Source: an uncultured Burkholderiales bacterium (lineage in GTDB: Bacteria; Pseudomonadota; Gammaproteobacteria; Burkholderiales; Eutrophovitaceae). Taken from it: a DNA stretch of 64,000 nt. The stretch is from the NCBI GenBank assembly GCA_951812315.1, contig CATOSA010000014.1, forward strand, positions 1 to 64,000, in the 5' to 3' direction. A program made the position numbers and the translations under genes. The notes below the pieces were generated by a model, which did not search any database, was not told the origin of the DNA, and saw only the letters and a list, made by a program, of their open reading frames with translations. Of the stretch, positions 36,431 through 45,584 are shown one piece after another. Numbering within the stretch: the first letter of the stretch is position 1; every line of letters begins with the position of its first letter.

Positions 36431-38185
36431 GTGAACATGCAGCACAAATTCACACCGTTCAATCAACCTGCGCCGCAACTCGGTGATCAGTATCAGGGTG
36501 ACCGCGTTCTGCGCAGCTATCTTCTTCGCGTTTTGCCTGCCGATGTGCTGCGCAACGTGGAGCCGGAGCTGGCGTCGATGGGCAAGCTTGCTGGCGGCGA
36601 GCTGTATCAGGCACAACTTGCCGATCGTTTGAACGAACCCCGGCATACGCCATGGGATGCCTGGGGAAAGCGTATCGACCACATCGCCGTATCACCGTTG
36701 TGGCAGCGTGCTGAACAACTCGCGGCGCAGTCCGGACTGGTTGCGGCGGCATATGAAAAAACGCATGGCCGTTTCTCGCGCGTTCAGCAATTTGCACTGG
36801 TCTATCTTTTTACATCATCCACTGATGTTTACAGTTGCCCGTTGGCAATGACGGACGGTGCGGCCAAGGTCTTATCCGTTTCAGACAATGTCGCGTTGGC
36901 CGAACGGGCTTTGCCAAGGCTGACAAGTCGTGACACCGTCAATTTCTGGACAAGCGGGCAGTGGATGACCGAGTCGACTGGCGGGTCTGATGTCGGCATA
37001 TCGGAAACCATTGCAATACAAGCGGACACGTCCAACGGCGCCGTGGCCAGGCAAGAGTCGGAACAATCGGCGGCAGGAACAACAGTCGGCGGTTGGCGCT
37101 TGTACGGGCGTAAGTGGTTTACATCAGCCGTGACCTCGCAAATGGCGCTGACCCTGGCGCGTCCGCAAGGTGGCCCCCAAGGAGGCAAGGGTCTGGCGTT
37201 GTTTTATCTGGAGACAAGAGGCGCCGACGGAAGTCTGAACAGTATCCAGGTGCATCGCCTCAAGGACAAGCTTGGCACACGCAAGGTGCCGACTGCCGAA
37301 CTCACACTCGATGGAACCCCGGCGCAACCGGTCGGGCAGCTTGCAGACGGCGTACGCGCGATCGCGCCGATGTTGAACGTCACTCGCACCTGGAATGCAG
37401 TGAGTGCGGTGTCATACATGCGGCGTGGCCTTGCGCTGGCAACCGATTTCGCCGCCCGGCGTGTGGCGTTCGGCGCACCGCTTTCGGAAAAAGCGCTTCA
37501 CGTCGATACGCTCGCAGGAATGCAGGCGGAATTCGAAGCGGCGTTTCATTTGACCTTTGCGGTTGTCGAATTGCTTGGTCGCGAGGAAAGCGGTGAAGCA
37601 GATGCTGCTCAACTGAACCTGTTGCGGTTGCTGACGCCAATCGCCAAGCTGATGACGGGTAAGCAATCGGTTGCCGTTCTGTCCGAGGTGGCCGAGGCGT
37701 TTGGTGGTGCAGGCTACGTTGAAGATACAGGAATTCCACAGTTGCTCAGGGACGCTCAGGTATTCCCGATCTGGGAAGGCACAACCAACGTACTGTCGCT
37801 GGACGTTTTGCGCGTGGTTGCAGACGCCAGTGCCCTGGCTGCACTCGAAGTAGAGTCAGAGACATTGGCGTCTGCGCTCCGCGATCCGCAGTTGCTTGAG
37901 TGTTCGAAACAAGCGCAGGCCGCTCTTGACCACGCCGTGAGATGGTTATCTGTTGCCGAGGGCGAAACGCTTGAGGCCGGCGCGCGCCGGTTTGCGATGA
38001 CGATTGGCCGCGCGCTGGCGCTGCTGCTGATGGCGCGGCATGCGCAATGGATGCTGGACCACGATGGCGATAAGCGAGGCTGCAATTCGACGAGAATTTT
38101 CTGGATGCGTGGCATTGATCTGGTTGACGACAGGTCCGATTTTTCACTGGCACGCGGCCTGTTCGATGGCGCGGCTGGTGAATGA
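36431..38185 (+). CDS. Acyl-CoA dehydrogenase, AidB-like
   Basis: A 584-residue FAD-dependent acyl-CoA dehydrogenase of the AidB subgroup, longer than the usual 380-400 residues. The AidB hallmarks are WTSGQWMTESTGGSDVG in the middle (FAD/substrate region) and GGAGYVEDTGIPQLLRDAQVFPIWEGTTNVLSLDVLR in the C-terminal helical domain (quoted in part: GAGYVEDTG and WEGTTNVL). E. coli AidB binds DNA and is part of the alkylation response, but many relatives are plain acyl-CoA dehydrogenases. Start is GTG 36431 or ATG 36437; neither has a strong ribosome-binding site. Confidence 0.87.
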   Translation: MNMQHKFTPFNQPAPQLGDQYQGDRVLRSYLLRVLPADVLRNVEPELASMGKLAGGELYQAQLADRLNEPRHTPWDAWGKRIDHIAVSPLWQRAEQLAAQSGLVAAAYEKTHGRFSRVQQFALVYLFTSSTDVYSCPLAMTDGAAKVLSVSDNVALAERALPRLTSRDTVNFWTSGQWMTESTGGSDVGISETIAIQADTSNGAVARQESEQSAAGTTVGGWRLYGRKWFTSAVTSQMALTLARPQGGPQGGKGLALFYLETRGADGSLNSIQVHRLKDKLGTRKVPTAELTLDGTPAQPVGQLADGVRAIAPMLNVTRTWNAVSAVSYMRRGLALATDFAARRVAFGAPLSEKALHVDTLAGMQAEFEAAFHLTFAVVELLGREESGEADAAQLNLLRLLTPIAKLMTGKQSVAVLSEVAEAFGGAGYVEDTGIPQLLRDAQVFPIWEGTTNVLSLDVLRVVADASALAALEVESETLASALRDPQLLECSKQAQAALDHAVRWLSVAEGETLEAGARRFAMTIGRALALLLMARHAQWMLDHDGDKRGCNSTRIFWMRGIDLVDDRSDFSLARGLFDGAAGE

Positions 38186-38471
38186 CCCTGGCTGGTGCAG
38201 CGATGGCCAGGAAATCACGAAAAAACGCTAAAAGTGCTTGAAAATCCCGTACAAGGCCGTATAGTTCGCAGTTCAAGTTTGGTCGGCAAGTGAGCATTTG
38301 ACCTCTGTCCGGTCGCTGGGTCGCTGAATCCACCGCAACGAGATACCCGAGGCGTCAGTACGAGCAGGGTCGCCAGGCGGTTCAGCGGGAATCGATTGGT
38401 TTGGGTACGCGTCCTCGACGCAACGCTGGGGTTCCGAAAAAGGGCTCCGCATTACGAGGGGAGAAAATGAG

Positions 38472-38978
38472 ATGCGTAATCTCAAGCTGAAGCAGGTTCT
38501 TCCGGCCGATACGGAGACAGAAACGCTTCAGGAGTACAAGGGGGCCGAAAACCTCCGCACAGAATCCGGGACTGCCGGTCTCGATCCGTCAACAAAAACA
38601 CCTCGCCTCCATAGTGTGAAGGAGATGCCGGGGCTGCACGTTATGGGCGACCTATTTGATGTGCAGTGCGATGAGGGTTTTCTGGTCGACCAGGATCAGC
38701 TGACCAGGCACTGTTTACAACTGGTTGAAAAAGCCGGGTTGTCCACTGTCGGTCACTATTTTCACCAGTTTGAAGGTGGCGGTGTAACCGGCATGATCGT
38801 GCTTGCCGAGTCGCATATGTCGGTTCACACCTGGCCGGAAAAGAAATACGTCACGGTGGATGTGTACGTGTGCAGCTATTCGCAGGACAACCGGCCGCGT
38901 GCGCGCCAGTTGTATCAATCGCTGCTCGACACGTTCCGGCCGGAGCGCGAAGTTTCGCACTCTGTGGAGCGGCTCTAG
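38472..38978 (+). CDS. speD: S-adenosylmethionine decarboxylase proenzyme
   Basis: A 168-residue proenzyme that self-cleaves to form a pyruvoyl cofactor and makes decarboxylated SAM for spermidine synthesis. The cleavage site is the Glu-Ser bond at 113-114 in VLAESHMSVHTWPE; the family His and Cys follow (HMSVH, VDVYVCSY). The catalytic core starts about residue 52 (EMPGLHVMGDLF). The first ~50 residues are a hydrophilic extension not found in the short 115-135-residue bacterial enzymes. GGGGAG precedes the ATG by nine bases; another ATG at 38467 starts an eight-codon frame overlapping the gene. speE follows 140 bases later. Confidence 0.93.
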   Translation: MRNLKLKQVLPADTETETLQEYKGAENLRTESGTAGLDPSTKTPRLHSVKEMPGLHVMGDLFDVQCDEGFLVDQDQLTRHCLQLVEKAGLSTVGHYFHQFEGGGVTGMIVLAESHMSVHTWPEKKYVTVDVYVCSYSQDNRPRARQLYQSLLDTFRPEREVSHSVERL

Positions 38979-39118
38979 TCTGGTACGTCACCGTAGATTG
39001 GGCATATGTCGGATGCGTACGAGGACTTTCGACGCAACAGAACAAGCGAAGACGTTTGATATTCGGACAGTCGCGCCCACTGTAAAACAACTGAACGTTT
39101 ACGTCCGGCAGGCTTCCA

Positions 39119-40078
39119 TTGGCTGACGGCAAAGACGACCTTTACCTCCTGGAGCATTTGAACGACGGCTTCGGATTCTGGGTCCGGGCGACGCGGCAGA
39201 TCGCACGCGTCAAATCTCCGTTCCAGAACATTGAACTGCTGGAAACCACGAACTTCGGCAGCACGCTGCGTATCGATGACTATTTCATGACCTCGGATGG
39301 TGACGAGTTCTACTATCACGAGAACATGATTCATCCTGCCGGAATCGCGCATCCCGGCCCGAAGCGCGCGCTGATCATAGGCGGCGGCGACGGTGGTGCG
39401 GCCGAGGAGTACTTGAAGTATCCGACGATGCAGGAAGTGCTGATGGTGGAAATCGACGAAGTCGTTGTCGATTTCTGCAAGAAGCATCTGCCCAAAGTCC
39501 ATCGCGGTGCATTCGACGATCCGCGTCTCAAAGTGTTGATCACCGATGGCAAGGCTTACGTCGAGAATTGCCAGGACCAGTTCGATCTGATGATGCTCGA
39601 TCTTACCGACCCGTTCGGTCCGGCAGAGGCGCTTTACCGGGTTGAATTTTTGCGCGAGTGCCGCCGGATTCTCGGGCCCAGTGGCGTATTGTCGATGCAC
39701 CTTGGCTCACCGGTCGCGCGACCCGATGTATTTCACAGGCTAGTGAGTTCGTTGCGTGAGGTTTTCAAGATTGTTCGCCCGTATCTGGTTTATGTGCCCC
39801 TGTATGGAACCTCATGGGGCATGGTGACCGCTTCGGATGAGACTGATCCACTGGCAATTTCTGCGCAGGAAGTGGACAAACGAATTGCCGAACGCGGTAT
39901 CTCACATTTGCAGTACTACAATGGGGATACCCACCACGGCGTCTTTGCAATGCCCAATTTTGTGCGGGACATTCTTGCGCGCCCGTCTGAGCCAATTACT
40001 TCAGCAGCACCAATGAATGAGCCCGGACTCGATCCTGCCAACCAGATTCCGCTGAAAGTCGTTTACGCAGGCGACTAG
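39119..40078 (+). CDS. speE: Spermidine synthase (polyamine aminopropyltransferase)
   Basis: A 319-residue enzyme transferring aminopropyl from decarboxylated SAM to putrescine. Motifs: GGGDGGAAEEYLKYP (SAM loop), VEIDEVVVDFCKKHLP, ITDGKAY and LDLTDPFGPAEALY, where the catalytic Asp lies. A C-terminal extension of about 40 residues follows the core. The only suitable start is TTG at 39119; no ATG with a ribosome-binding site is close. It forms a polyamine pair with speD. Confidence 0.93.
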   Translation: MADGKDDLYLLEHLNDGFGFWVRATRQIARVKSPFQNIELLETTNFGSTLRIDDYFMTSDGDEFYYHENMIHPAGIAHPGPKRALIIGGGDGGAAEEYLKYPTMQEVLMVEIDEVVVDFCKKHLPKVHRGAFDDPRLKVLITDGKAYVENCQDQFDLMMLDLTDPFGPAEALYRVEFLRECRRILGPSGVLSMHLGSPVARPDVFHRLVSSLREVFKIVRPYLVYVPLYGTSWGMVTASDETDPLAISAQEVDKRIAERGISHLQYYNGDTHHGVFAMPNFVRDILARPSEPITSAAPMNEPGLDPANQIPLKVVYAGD

Positions 40079-40318
40079 AAGTCTGTCGAAATCATCCTGA
40101 ATCCTGCGGACTACCAGGTTCGGTTGGTGTGCGCAGGAACTCGAAGCAGTATTCCACTTGGTTAGTTTGTAATAATCCTGTTTCCGGTGACAGTCCGGTT
40201 GCTTCAGTCGACACGAATTGCCTGATATTTGCTGCCTGCTCTCCTGAGGTTACAACCTGTGTAGACTCGAGGGTCGGAGGAGCTGTGCTATGTCGTCAAC
40301 CCACGTTCGCGTGACTGA

Positions 40319-41629
40319 ATGAACTCGACTCCGCAAATTATGGCAGCGTTGCTTGCCTTGGGGATGGCGCTCTCGTTCTCATTGGCTGATCGCGACTCGT
40401 CGACAAGCCGCATGCTTTCATTGTTTTTTGCGGCAGTAGGCGTTGCTATTCTCGTCAGTTCGCAAATCGAAATACCCCTTCGGGAATCGGAGCAGTATCC
40501 CGCCTGGGGTGGAATTTTTGCGCTACCTGAAGTGTTTGCTTTTCTGTTTGCCTTTGAGTGGATTTTGCGCGTGCGCCGCACTATTCCGACACGCGAGTTG
40601 CGCACGAAATTCGCGGATCGGCAGCTTCGTGTCGCGCAAGCACTCGCGATCGTGTATTTCATCCTCGCCTTGTTGTTCCCCCGCGTACGCGCCGAACAGT
40701 TCATTGGAGCACTCTGGAATTCAGGCGCGCCCGGTTTCGGGTTCTTGTTGTTCGCTGCGCCACTGCTGGTGTCTTTGATTCTTGGTATTGGCGCGGGTCT
40801 TATCACGCTCAATCGCCGTCCAGACATCGCCGAGCGTCAACGATTGGTTGCGTTCAGTCTCGCGTCGCCTTTCATGGCCTCCAGCCTGATATTGCCCTAC
40901 GCGTTGGCGCCGGTGCTGACATCAATTGGTCTGTTAATTTTTCTCGTTGGTGGCGTGCAATACCACGTTATCCAGGGTCGCCGCGCCCAGTTCATGTCGC
41001 GTTTTCTCGCGCCCCAGGTTGCAGACCTCGTTCGCGAAGCAGGGTTGAAGAGCGCCACTCGGCATCAAACACTTGAGATTTCGGTCGTGTGTTGCGATCT
41101 GCGGGGCTTTACCGCATTTTCTGCAGCAACTGACTCAAAAAAAGTAATACAAATACTACGCGAGTATTACGATATGGTCGGCACCGCAGTCGCAAGAGTC
41201 GGGGGCACGATCAAGGATCAGGCTGGCGACGGGGTTCTGGTTTTGATCGGTGCGCCGATATGGTCCGCTGACCATGCAAAGCGTGCGATTGATCTGGCCA
41301 GACAAATTCGTGAAGGCGGCATTGCTCTGTGTGACAAGTGGTCTACTGCGGACCTTCAGCTCGGCGTCGGTGTTGGTGCTGCGACCGGATTCGTCACTGT
41401 CGGTGTCATCGGTGCCGCCTCGCGGCTCGAGTACACCGCGGTTGGACCGGCCGTCAATCTGGCATCGCGGCTATGTTCCGAGGCGATGCACGGTGAAGTG
41501 CTGGTCGATGAACGCTGCAAGGAAATGCTCGCGACGACCGATATGAGTGCGGGCCTCCGCACACGTGAGCCACTCAGACTGAAAGGCTTCGCGCGGCCGG
41601 TGCCGAATTTCGTTCTCGATACTGCATGA
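40319..41629 (+). CDS. Membrane-anchored class III adenylate/guanylate cyclase
   Basis: A 436-residue protein. About six hydrophobic segments occupy residues 5-225, followed by a single class III cyclase domain (about 250-430). The metal-binding Asp residues lie in VCCDLRGFTAFS and GDGVLVLIGAP. The catalytic C-terminal block EYTAVGPAVNLASRL is present, with Asn and Arg for transition-state stabilisation. The Lys that selects adenine is not obvious, so substrate (ATP or GTP) is open. The membrane part probably senses or anchors. No HAMP domain is seen. Confidence 0.85.
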   Translation: MNSTPQIMAALLALGMALSFSLADRDSSTSRMLSLFFAAVGVAILVSSQIEIPLRESEQYPAWGGIFALPEVFAFLFAFEWILRVRRTIPTRELRTKFADRQLRVAQALAIVYFILALLFPRVRAEQFIGALWNSGAPGFGFLLFAAPLLVSLILGIGAGLITLNRRPDIAERQRLVAFSLASPFMASSLILPYALAPVLTSIGLLIFLVGGVQYHVIQGRRAQFMSRFLAPQVADLVREAGLKSATRHQTLEISVVCCDLRGFTAFSAATDSKKVIQILREYYDMVGTAVARVGGTIKDQAGDGVLVLIGAPIWSADHAKRAIDLARQIREGGIALCDKWSTADLQLGVGVGAATGFVTVGVIGAASRLEYTAVGPAVNLASRLCSEAMHGEVLVDERCKEMLATTDMSAGLRTREPLRLKGFARPVPNFVLDTA

Positions 41630-41742
41630 TTCCATATAATTTCCATGAATCAGCCGCAAGAAAAGCGGTGGCGCCTGCTGCGACCGCCGTGGTGGCAATC
41701 GAAAGTGTTGTGGTTGGCCGTTCGGGATTGAATTCGAGAATT

Positions 41743-42225
41743 CTACTTAGTGATGGCTTTTTCGAACATCTCGTTTGCATGCCAGATTCGATATCGGACT
41801 TCGTATCCCGTCGGCGCGTAGACGACGATTGGCAGGCGGCTGTTGTAGCGCACATGTAGTGGCGTAGCCGTTACGAATGTCTTCACCAGTGGTGCGCCCT
41901 CGGGAGATGCCATCATTGTGCTGATGGTGCCGGTGCTGTCGCGTACGACATAGTACGAGTATCCCCAGCCATCCAGCGTTTGTTTCTCCATGGCGTTTCC
42001 CAAACGCACGATATTGACGCCATCAGTCAGCATTTCCTTGCCGGCAATGATTTCTACGCGGAAAGCGTGTTCTTCGCCGCGTGCCTTGTGCGGCAGAACA
42101 ATTACGAAGCGCTCAAAACCGTCTTCCGCCAACGGAAACGCGTTCAACTCGGGATGTCCGGAGCCGAGTACTGGTGCGCTGTGCATGATCACGCCGGCAA
42201 TCAACAATTTTACGAACGTATTCAT
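41743..42225 (-). CDS. eco: Ecotin-type serine protease inhibitor, without cysteines
   Basis: A 160-residue periplasmic inhibitor with a signal peptide (MNTFVKLLIAGVIMHSAPVL, cleavage near GSG-H). Ecotin landmarks: the RLG strand, TLDGWGYSYYVV, the reactive loop STMMASPEG with P1 Met104, KTFVTA, and RYNSRLPIVVYAPTGYEVRYRIW. In E. coli ecotin, Cys50 and Cys87 form a disulfide next to the reactive loop. Here the equivalent positions are Val70 and Ser107, and the whole protein contains no cysteine. It would block trypsin-like proteases such as neutrophil elastase or predator enzymes. Confidence 0.9.
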   Translation of the reverse strand: MNTFVKLLIAGVIMHSAPVLGSGHPELNAFPLAEDGFERFVIVLPHKARGEEHAFRVEIIAGKEMLTDGVNIVRLGNAMEKQTLDGWGYSYYVVRDSTGTISTMMASPEGAPLVKTFVTATPLHVRYNSRLPIVVYAPTGYEVRYRIWHANEMFEKAITK

Positions 42226-42362
42226 TGTGTCAGCCCCTTGTTCTGCATTTGTATTCTGCGCAGCAGAATAGCGCGTGGCGAAAACACCTGCCGTTGCCGC
42301 GCAAACCGTAACTAGTGTTGCCCGCTACGCTTCGAGTCCGAACGGCGCAGAATGGCAGAACG

Positions 42363-42995
42363 TTACTTGAGTGCACGAACACTGGCGGCAAACTCGGACG
42401 CGTTTACTGCAATTTTTCCGATGTCCATACCTGGAGAATACAGGGCTGAGCCAAGGCCGAAGCCATTTGCCCCGGCGCTCCAGTAAGCGGCAAGTTTGTC
42501 GGGCGTGATGCCTCCGACTGGAAGTATCTTCTTGTCGGCAGGCAGGACCGCGCGCATGGCTTTTAGTACAGGTGGGGGATTTCCTTCAGCGGGAAACAGC
42601 TTGAGCCCGTCTGCACCGGCAGCGAGCATTCGAAATGCTTCAGTAGGGGTCGCGAATCCGGGCAGGGCATACAAGTTCTTCGATTTCGCGGTTTCGACGA
42701 CGTTGGCGTCGGCATGCGGCATGACGATCAGACGCCCGCCCGCGGCCGCGACTTCGGATACCGATGCCGGATCAATTACCGTTCCGGCTCCAGTCAGGAC
42801 CCGATCGCCGAAACGTGACGACAGCAACTCAATGCTCGACAGCGGTTGCGGACTGTTCAGTGGAACCTCGATGATTCTAAAGCCCGCGTCGAACAATACC
42901 GCTGCAATTTCGAGGACTTCATCGGGTTGGACGCCACGCAGAATCGCGACCAGCGGCAGTGGGTCAAGCCATTCGCTGAGTGATGCCATCGTCAT
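42363..42995 (-). CDS. dgoA: 2-dehydro-3-deoxy-6-phosphogalactonate aldolase (KDPGal/KDPG family)
   Basis: A 210-residue TIM-barrel class I aldolase. The Schiff-base Lys is in GLKLFPAE, the catalytic Glu in IIEVPLNS, and the phosphate loop in LPVGGITPD. The pattern VAILRGVQPDEVLEIAAVLFDAGF is typical of DgoA. It splits KDPGal to pyruvate and glyceraldehyde 3-phosphate. It overlaps dgoK by four bases (ATGA), so the pair is coupled and runs dgoK first, dgoA second. A KDPG (Eda) role cannot be excluded from sequence alone. Confidence 0.9.
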   Translation of the reverse strand: MTMASLSEWLDPLPLVAILRGVQPDEVLEIAAVLFDAGFRIIEVPLNSPQPLSSIELLSSRFGDRVLTGAGTVIDPASVSEVAAAGGRLIVMPHADANVVETAKSKNLYALPGFATPTEAFRMLAAGADGLKLFPAEGNPPPVLKAMRAVLPADKKILPVGGITPDKLAAYWSAGANGFGLGSALYSPGMDIGKIAVNASEFAASVRALK

Positions 42996-43876
42996 ATATT
43001 TTCGGGAAGGCGTTGTGCCACCGCGTAGAGTCCACGCGCCACCGCATCGCTATCGTGAAGGACCGTACGCAAATCCATGCTTGATGCCGCCCAATTGTAG
43101 AGTTCTGTAAGCTCCGTAGCGCCAAGCAAATGAATGGTACTGGTAGCGTTAGTCGCAGCGCGCAATTCATGCCCGATCAGGATGCCGGAAAGATATGCAG
43201 CGGACTGATTTTCACCAAGCTCGCCGGACAATACTTGCGCGCGCACACCAAACAGGTGATGCAGCAGTCCATCAGAGTCAGAAGAACGCGTAATGCCGTT
43301 CAGAAAAGCTGCCTCGCTGAACTCACCGGCCACCATCGTGCGTCCGAGGATGCTGTGTTCCTTGAGAACGGCATACACCTCGCCGGTCATGTGAGTCCTG
43401 AACGAAATGATGCGCTTGTCTCGTACGATCACCCATTTGCTGTGGGTGCCGGGAAGACAGATGTAATGCTCACCGTCGCCGAGTTCATTGGCAATGCCAA
43501 GTAACTGGATTTCTTCTCCGCGCATGACGTCATGTACACCGGATCCATGCGTACAGCGGAGTCCAGGCGCGATCCAGGCGCGATGGGTGTGCCAGACAAC
43601 CTCGGACATATTGGAGGCAATGTCGCCAATGCCGGCCGGGCAGGGGACGTACGGTGTTTCGAGCCAGCCCTGCCGGCTGCCGATCATGCCGCTCATGAGA
43701 ATTGGCTCATCTCCGGCACCGATCCAGTCGCTGGCCTCACTTTCCAGTACGGTGGCAAATGTCGCGTCACCAACATTCAGAATTCCCCGGGATGAGTGCC
43801 TGACGTCGCGCACTTCGCCATCGGCACCGAGCCGATAAACGCGCAACGAAGATGTGCCCCAATCCACTGCCAGCAT
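42992..43876 (-). CDS. dgoK: 2-dehydro-3-deoxygalactonokinase
   Basis: A 294-residue ASKHA-fold kinase that phosphorylates 2-keto-3-deoxygalactonate, preparing it for the aldolase encoded next. Family blocks: VDWGTSSLRVYRL at the start, VLMSGMIGSRQGWLETPYVPCPA, LPGTHSKWV, FRTHMTGEVYAVL and the C-terminal LLGATELTELY. No galactonate dehydratase, dehydrogenase, transporter or regulator lies nearby, so only the lower half of the De Ley-Doudoroff branch is seen in this window. Confidence 0.93.
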   Translation of the reverse strand: MLAVDWGTSSLRVYRLGADGEVRDVRHSSRGILNVGDATFATVLESEASDWIGAGDEPILMSGMIGSRQGWLETPYVPCPAGIGDIASNMSEVVWHTHRAWIAPGLRCTHGSGVHDVMRGEEIQLLGIANELGDGEHYICLPGTHSKWVIVRDKRIISFRTHMTGEVYAVLKEHSILGRTMVAGEFSEAAFLNGITRSSDSDGLLHHLFGVRAQVLSGELGENQSAAYLSGILIGHELRAATNATSTIHLLGATELTELYNWAASSMDLRTVLHDSDAVARGLYAVAQRLPENI

Positions 43877-44021
43877 GTCGCTATGCTAATAACAGGTCAT
43901 TGAAAAAGTGATTGTGCGATATCCGCTTACTGTGCGGCGCGCTCGCTGAAATTACACTGGCGGCTTGGCCTATTTAGTCAACGCGCAAAAATGCACTTCA
44001 ACTGGATTCGCGTATGGGCGG

Positions 44022-44858
44022 CTAAAGAAGGAAGTTGCGGACCGCTTGAATCTGGTCGTCGCTCATCAGCATTGGCGCATGACCGATTCCATCGAATTCG
44101 ACCACTTGCGCTTGCGGACCGCGGCGGGTCATTTCCTCCGCTGTTTCATTCAGCAGAAGGTCTGAGTCGCCGCCCCGAATGCACAAGGTCGGGCAGGAGA
44201 TGTTGTCCCAAATGCCCCACATATCGACGTCATTTGTTGGCCCCGAGAACGCGTGTGCAAGCGACGGGTCGTACACCAGCTTGAGCGTACCGTCCTCAGC
44301 CTGGCGTACCGATGTTTCCGTCAGGTGCCGCCATTGTTCATCACTGAGAGGGCCGAAACCGGCCGACACGCCACGAAGATAAATCTCCGCTTTGTCGAGC
44401 GAGTCGAACGACACGTCGTGTCCGACGTATTGCTTGATACGCTCCAGCGCTGCTTGGGGAATAAACGGGCCGACGTCGTTAATTACCATTTTCTCTATCG
44501 GCGAACCGCTATGCGACGCCATTAGCATGCCGATAATGCCGCCCATCGAGGTGCCGATCCAGTCGATCGACTGGGCTCCACTGCGTGCGATCAGTGCATT
44601 CATGTCAGCACAATATTGTGCGTAACCGTAATGCGCCTTGTCGCTGAGCCAGCCGCTTTTTCCGCGGCCAATGACATCCGGGCAAATCACCCGATACTGG
44701 TCGGACAGCGCGTGCGCGATCACATCAAAATCGCGACCGTTGCGCGTTAGTCCGTGAACGCATACGACGACTCTTGGATTCTCCGGGTCGCCCCACTCGT
44801 AATAGTGAAGGCGATGGAAGCCGTTCGGGCCGAGGCCAGAATAACTATGTTCTCTCAT
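44022..44858 (-). CDS. Alpha/beta-fold hydrolase
   Basis: A 278-residue serine hydrolase. The start is the ATG at 44858 (MREHSYSGLGPNGF), with AGGAA upstream. The oxyanion segment is CVHGLTRNGRDFD, the nucleophile elbow GTSMGG (Ser), the acid Asp lies in GGDSDLLLN, and the His in GIGHAPML. The length and HGLTRN pattern match general esterases of this family. Substrate unknown. It ends a minus-strand group with cytochrome c and PQQ dehydrogenase but is separated from the cytochrome gene by 119 bases. Confidence 0.85.
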   Translation of the reverse strand: MREHSYSGLGPNGFHRLHYYEWGDPENPRVVVCVHGLTRNGRDFDVIAHALSDQYRVICPDVIGRGKSGWLSDKAHYGYAQYCADMNALIARSGAQSIDWIGTSMGGIIGMLMASHSGSPIEKMVINDVGPFIPQAALERIKQYVGHDVSFDSLDKAEIYLRGVSAGFGPLSDEQWRHLTETSVRQAEDGTLKLVYDPSLAHAFSGPTNDVDMWGIWDNISCPTLCIRGGDSDLLLNETAEEMTRRGPQAQVVEFDGIGHAPMLMSDDQIQAVRNFLL

Positions 44859-44977
44859 GATGGAATTCCTGCTATACGGTGGCTTGCTCTCGCCGAGCGA
44901 GGTTACAGGTTGATTGCCGGGTTTCCCCGGGCAGATATACGGACCGGTGCAACGGTTGTGCCAGTTTTCGCGGCCGC

Positions 44978-45550
44978 TCATCTCAGTGTTGCGAGATAGG
45001 CCGCCATTGCTTCCAGGTCGGCGTCACTCATTGTTCTGACTACGGCGGTCATATTGCCGGCGTCGTTGGTGCGTCGTCTTTCCTTGAAGTCTTTGAGTTG
45101 TTTTAGGGTGTATTCGTAGTGCTGGCCGGCAGTTCGTGGAATCTCATTCTGACCCGCGAAACCGCCCAGATGACAGATCGTGCACAGTGCCGCGTCCGAT
45201 GCCGCTTTTCCCTGCGAAAGTAGCTCGTTGCTGCCACGGGTATTCTGGCCATTGAATTTCTGCGATGAATAATACGCGGCAAGATCCAGCATATCCTGCT
45301 TCGAAAGATTGGCCGCCATCGGCGACATCAAGGGATCTTTTCGGCGCTCACGCTTGTAGTCACGTAACTGCATGTAAAGATAGCGGGCAGTTTGTTCGGC
45401 GAGAATGGGGTAGAGCGGAATGGTCGAGTTGCCATCAATGCCATGGCATGCAGCACACACTTGCGCCTTCTTTCTCCCTGCCTCGGCGTCTTGCGAAAAG
45501 GCGCACACGGGGAGAAATAGCAGCAGGGCGCTCATTGCTGCGCGTTTCAT
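44978..45550 (-). CDS. Dihaem c-type cytochrome (c4-like)
   Basis: A 190-residue periplasmic cytochrome with signal MKRAAMSALLLFLPVCAFSQ. It has two haem sites: CAACH (32-36) and CTICH (123-127), each followed by Met-containing segments (SPMAANLS near 76-83 and NMTAVVRTMSDADL near the end). This is the layout of cytochrome c4. It is probably the electron acceptor of the PQQ dehydrogenase gene upstream on the same strand. A 195-base inverted-repeat element lies between them. A GTG four codons upstream is an alternative start. Confidence 0.87.
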   Translation of the reverse strand: MKRAAMSALLLFLPVCAFSQDAEAGRKKAQVCAACHGIDGNSTIPLYPILAEQTARYLYMQLRDYKRERRKDPLMSPMAANLSKQDMLDLAAYYSSQKFNGQNTRGSNELLSQGKAASDAALCTICHLGGFAGQNEIPRTAGQHYEYTLKQLKDFKERRRTNDAGNMTAVVRTMSDADLEAMAAYLATLR

Positions 45551-45584
45551 TATCAAATGCACATTCAGTTCTCGTCTATGGATA

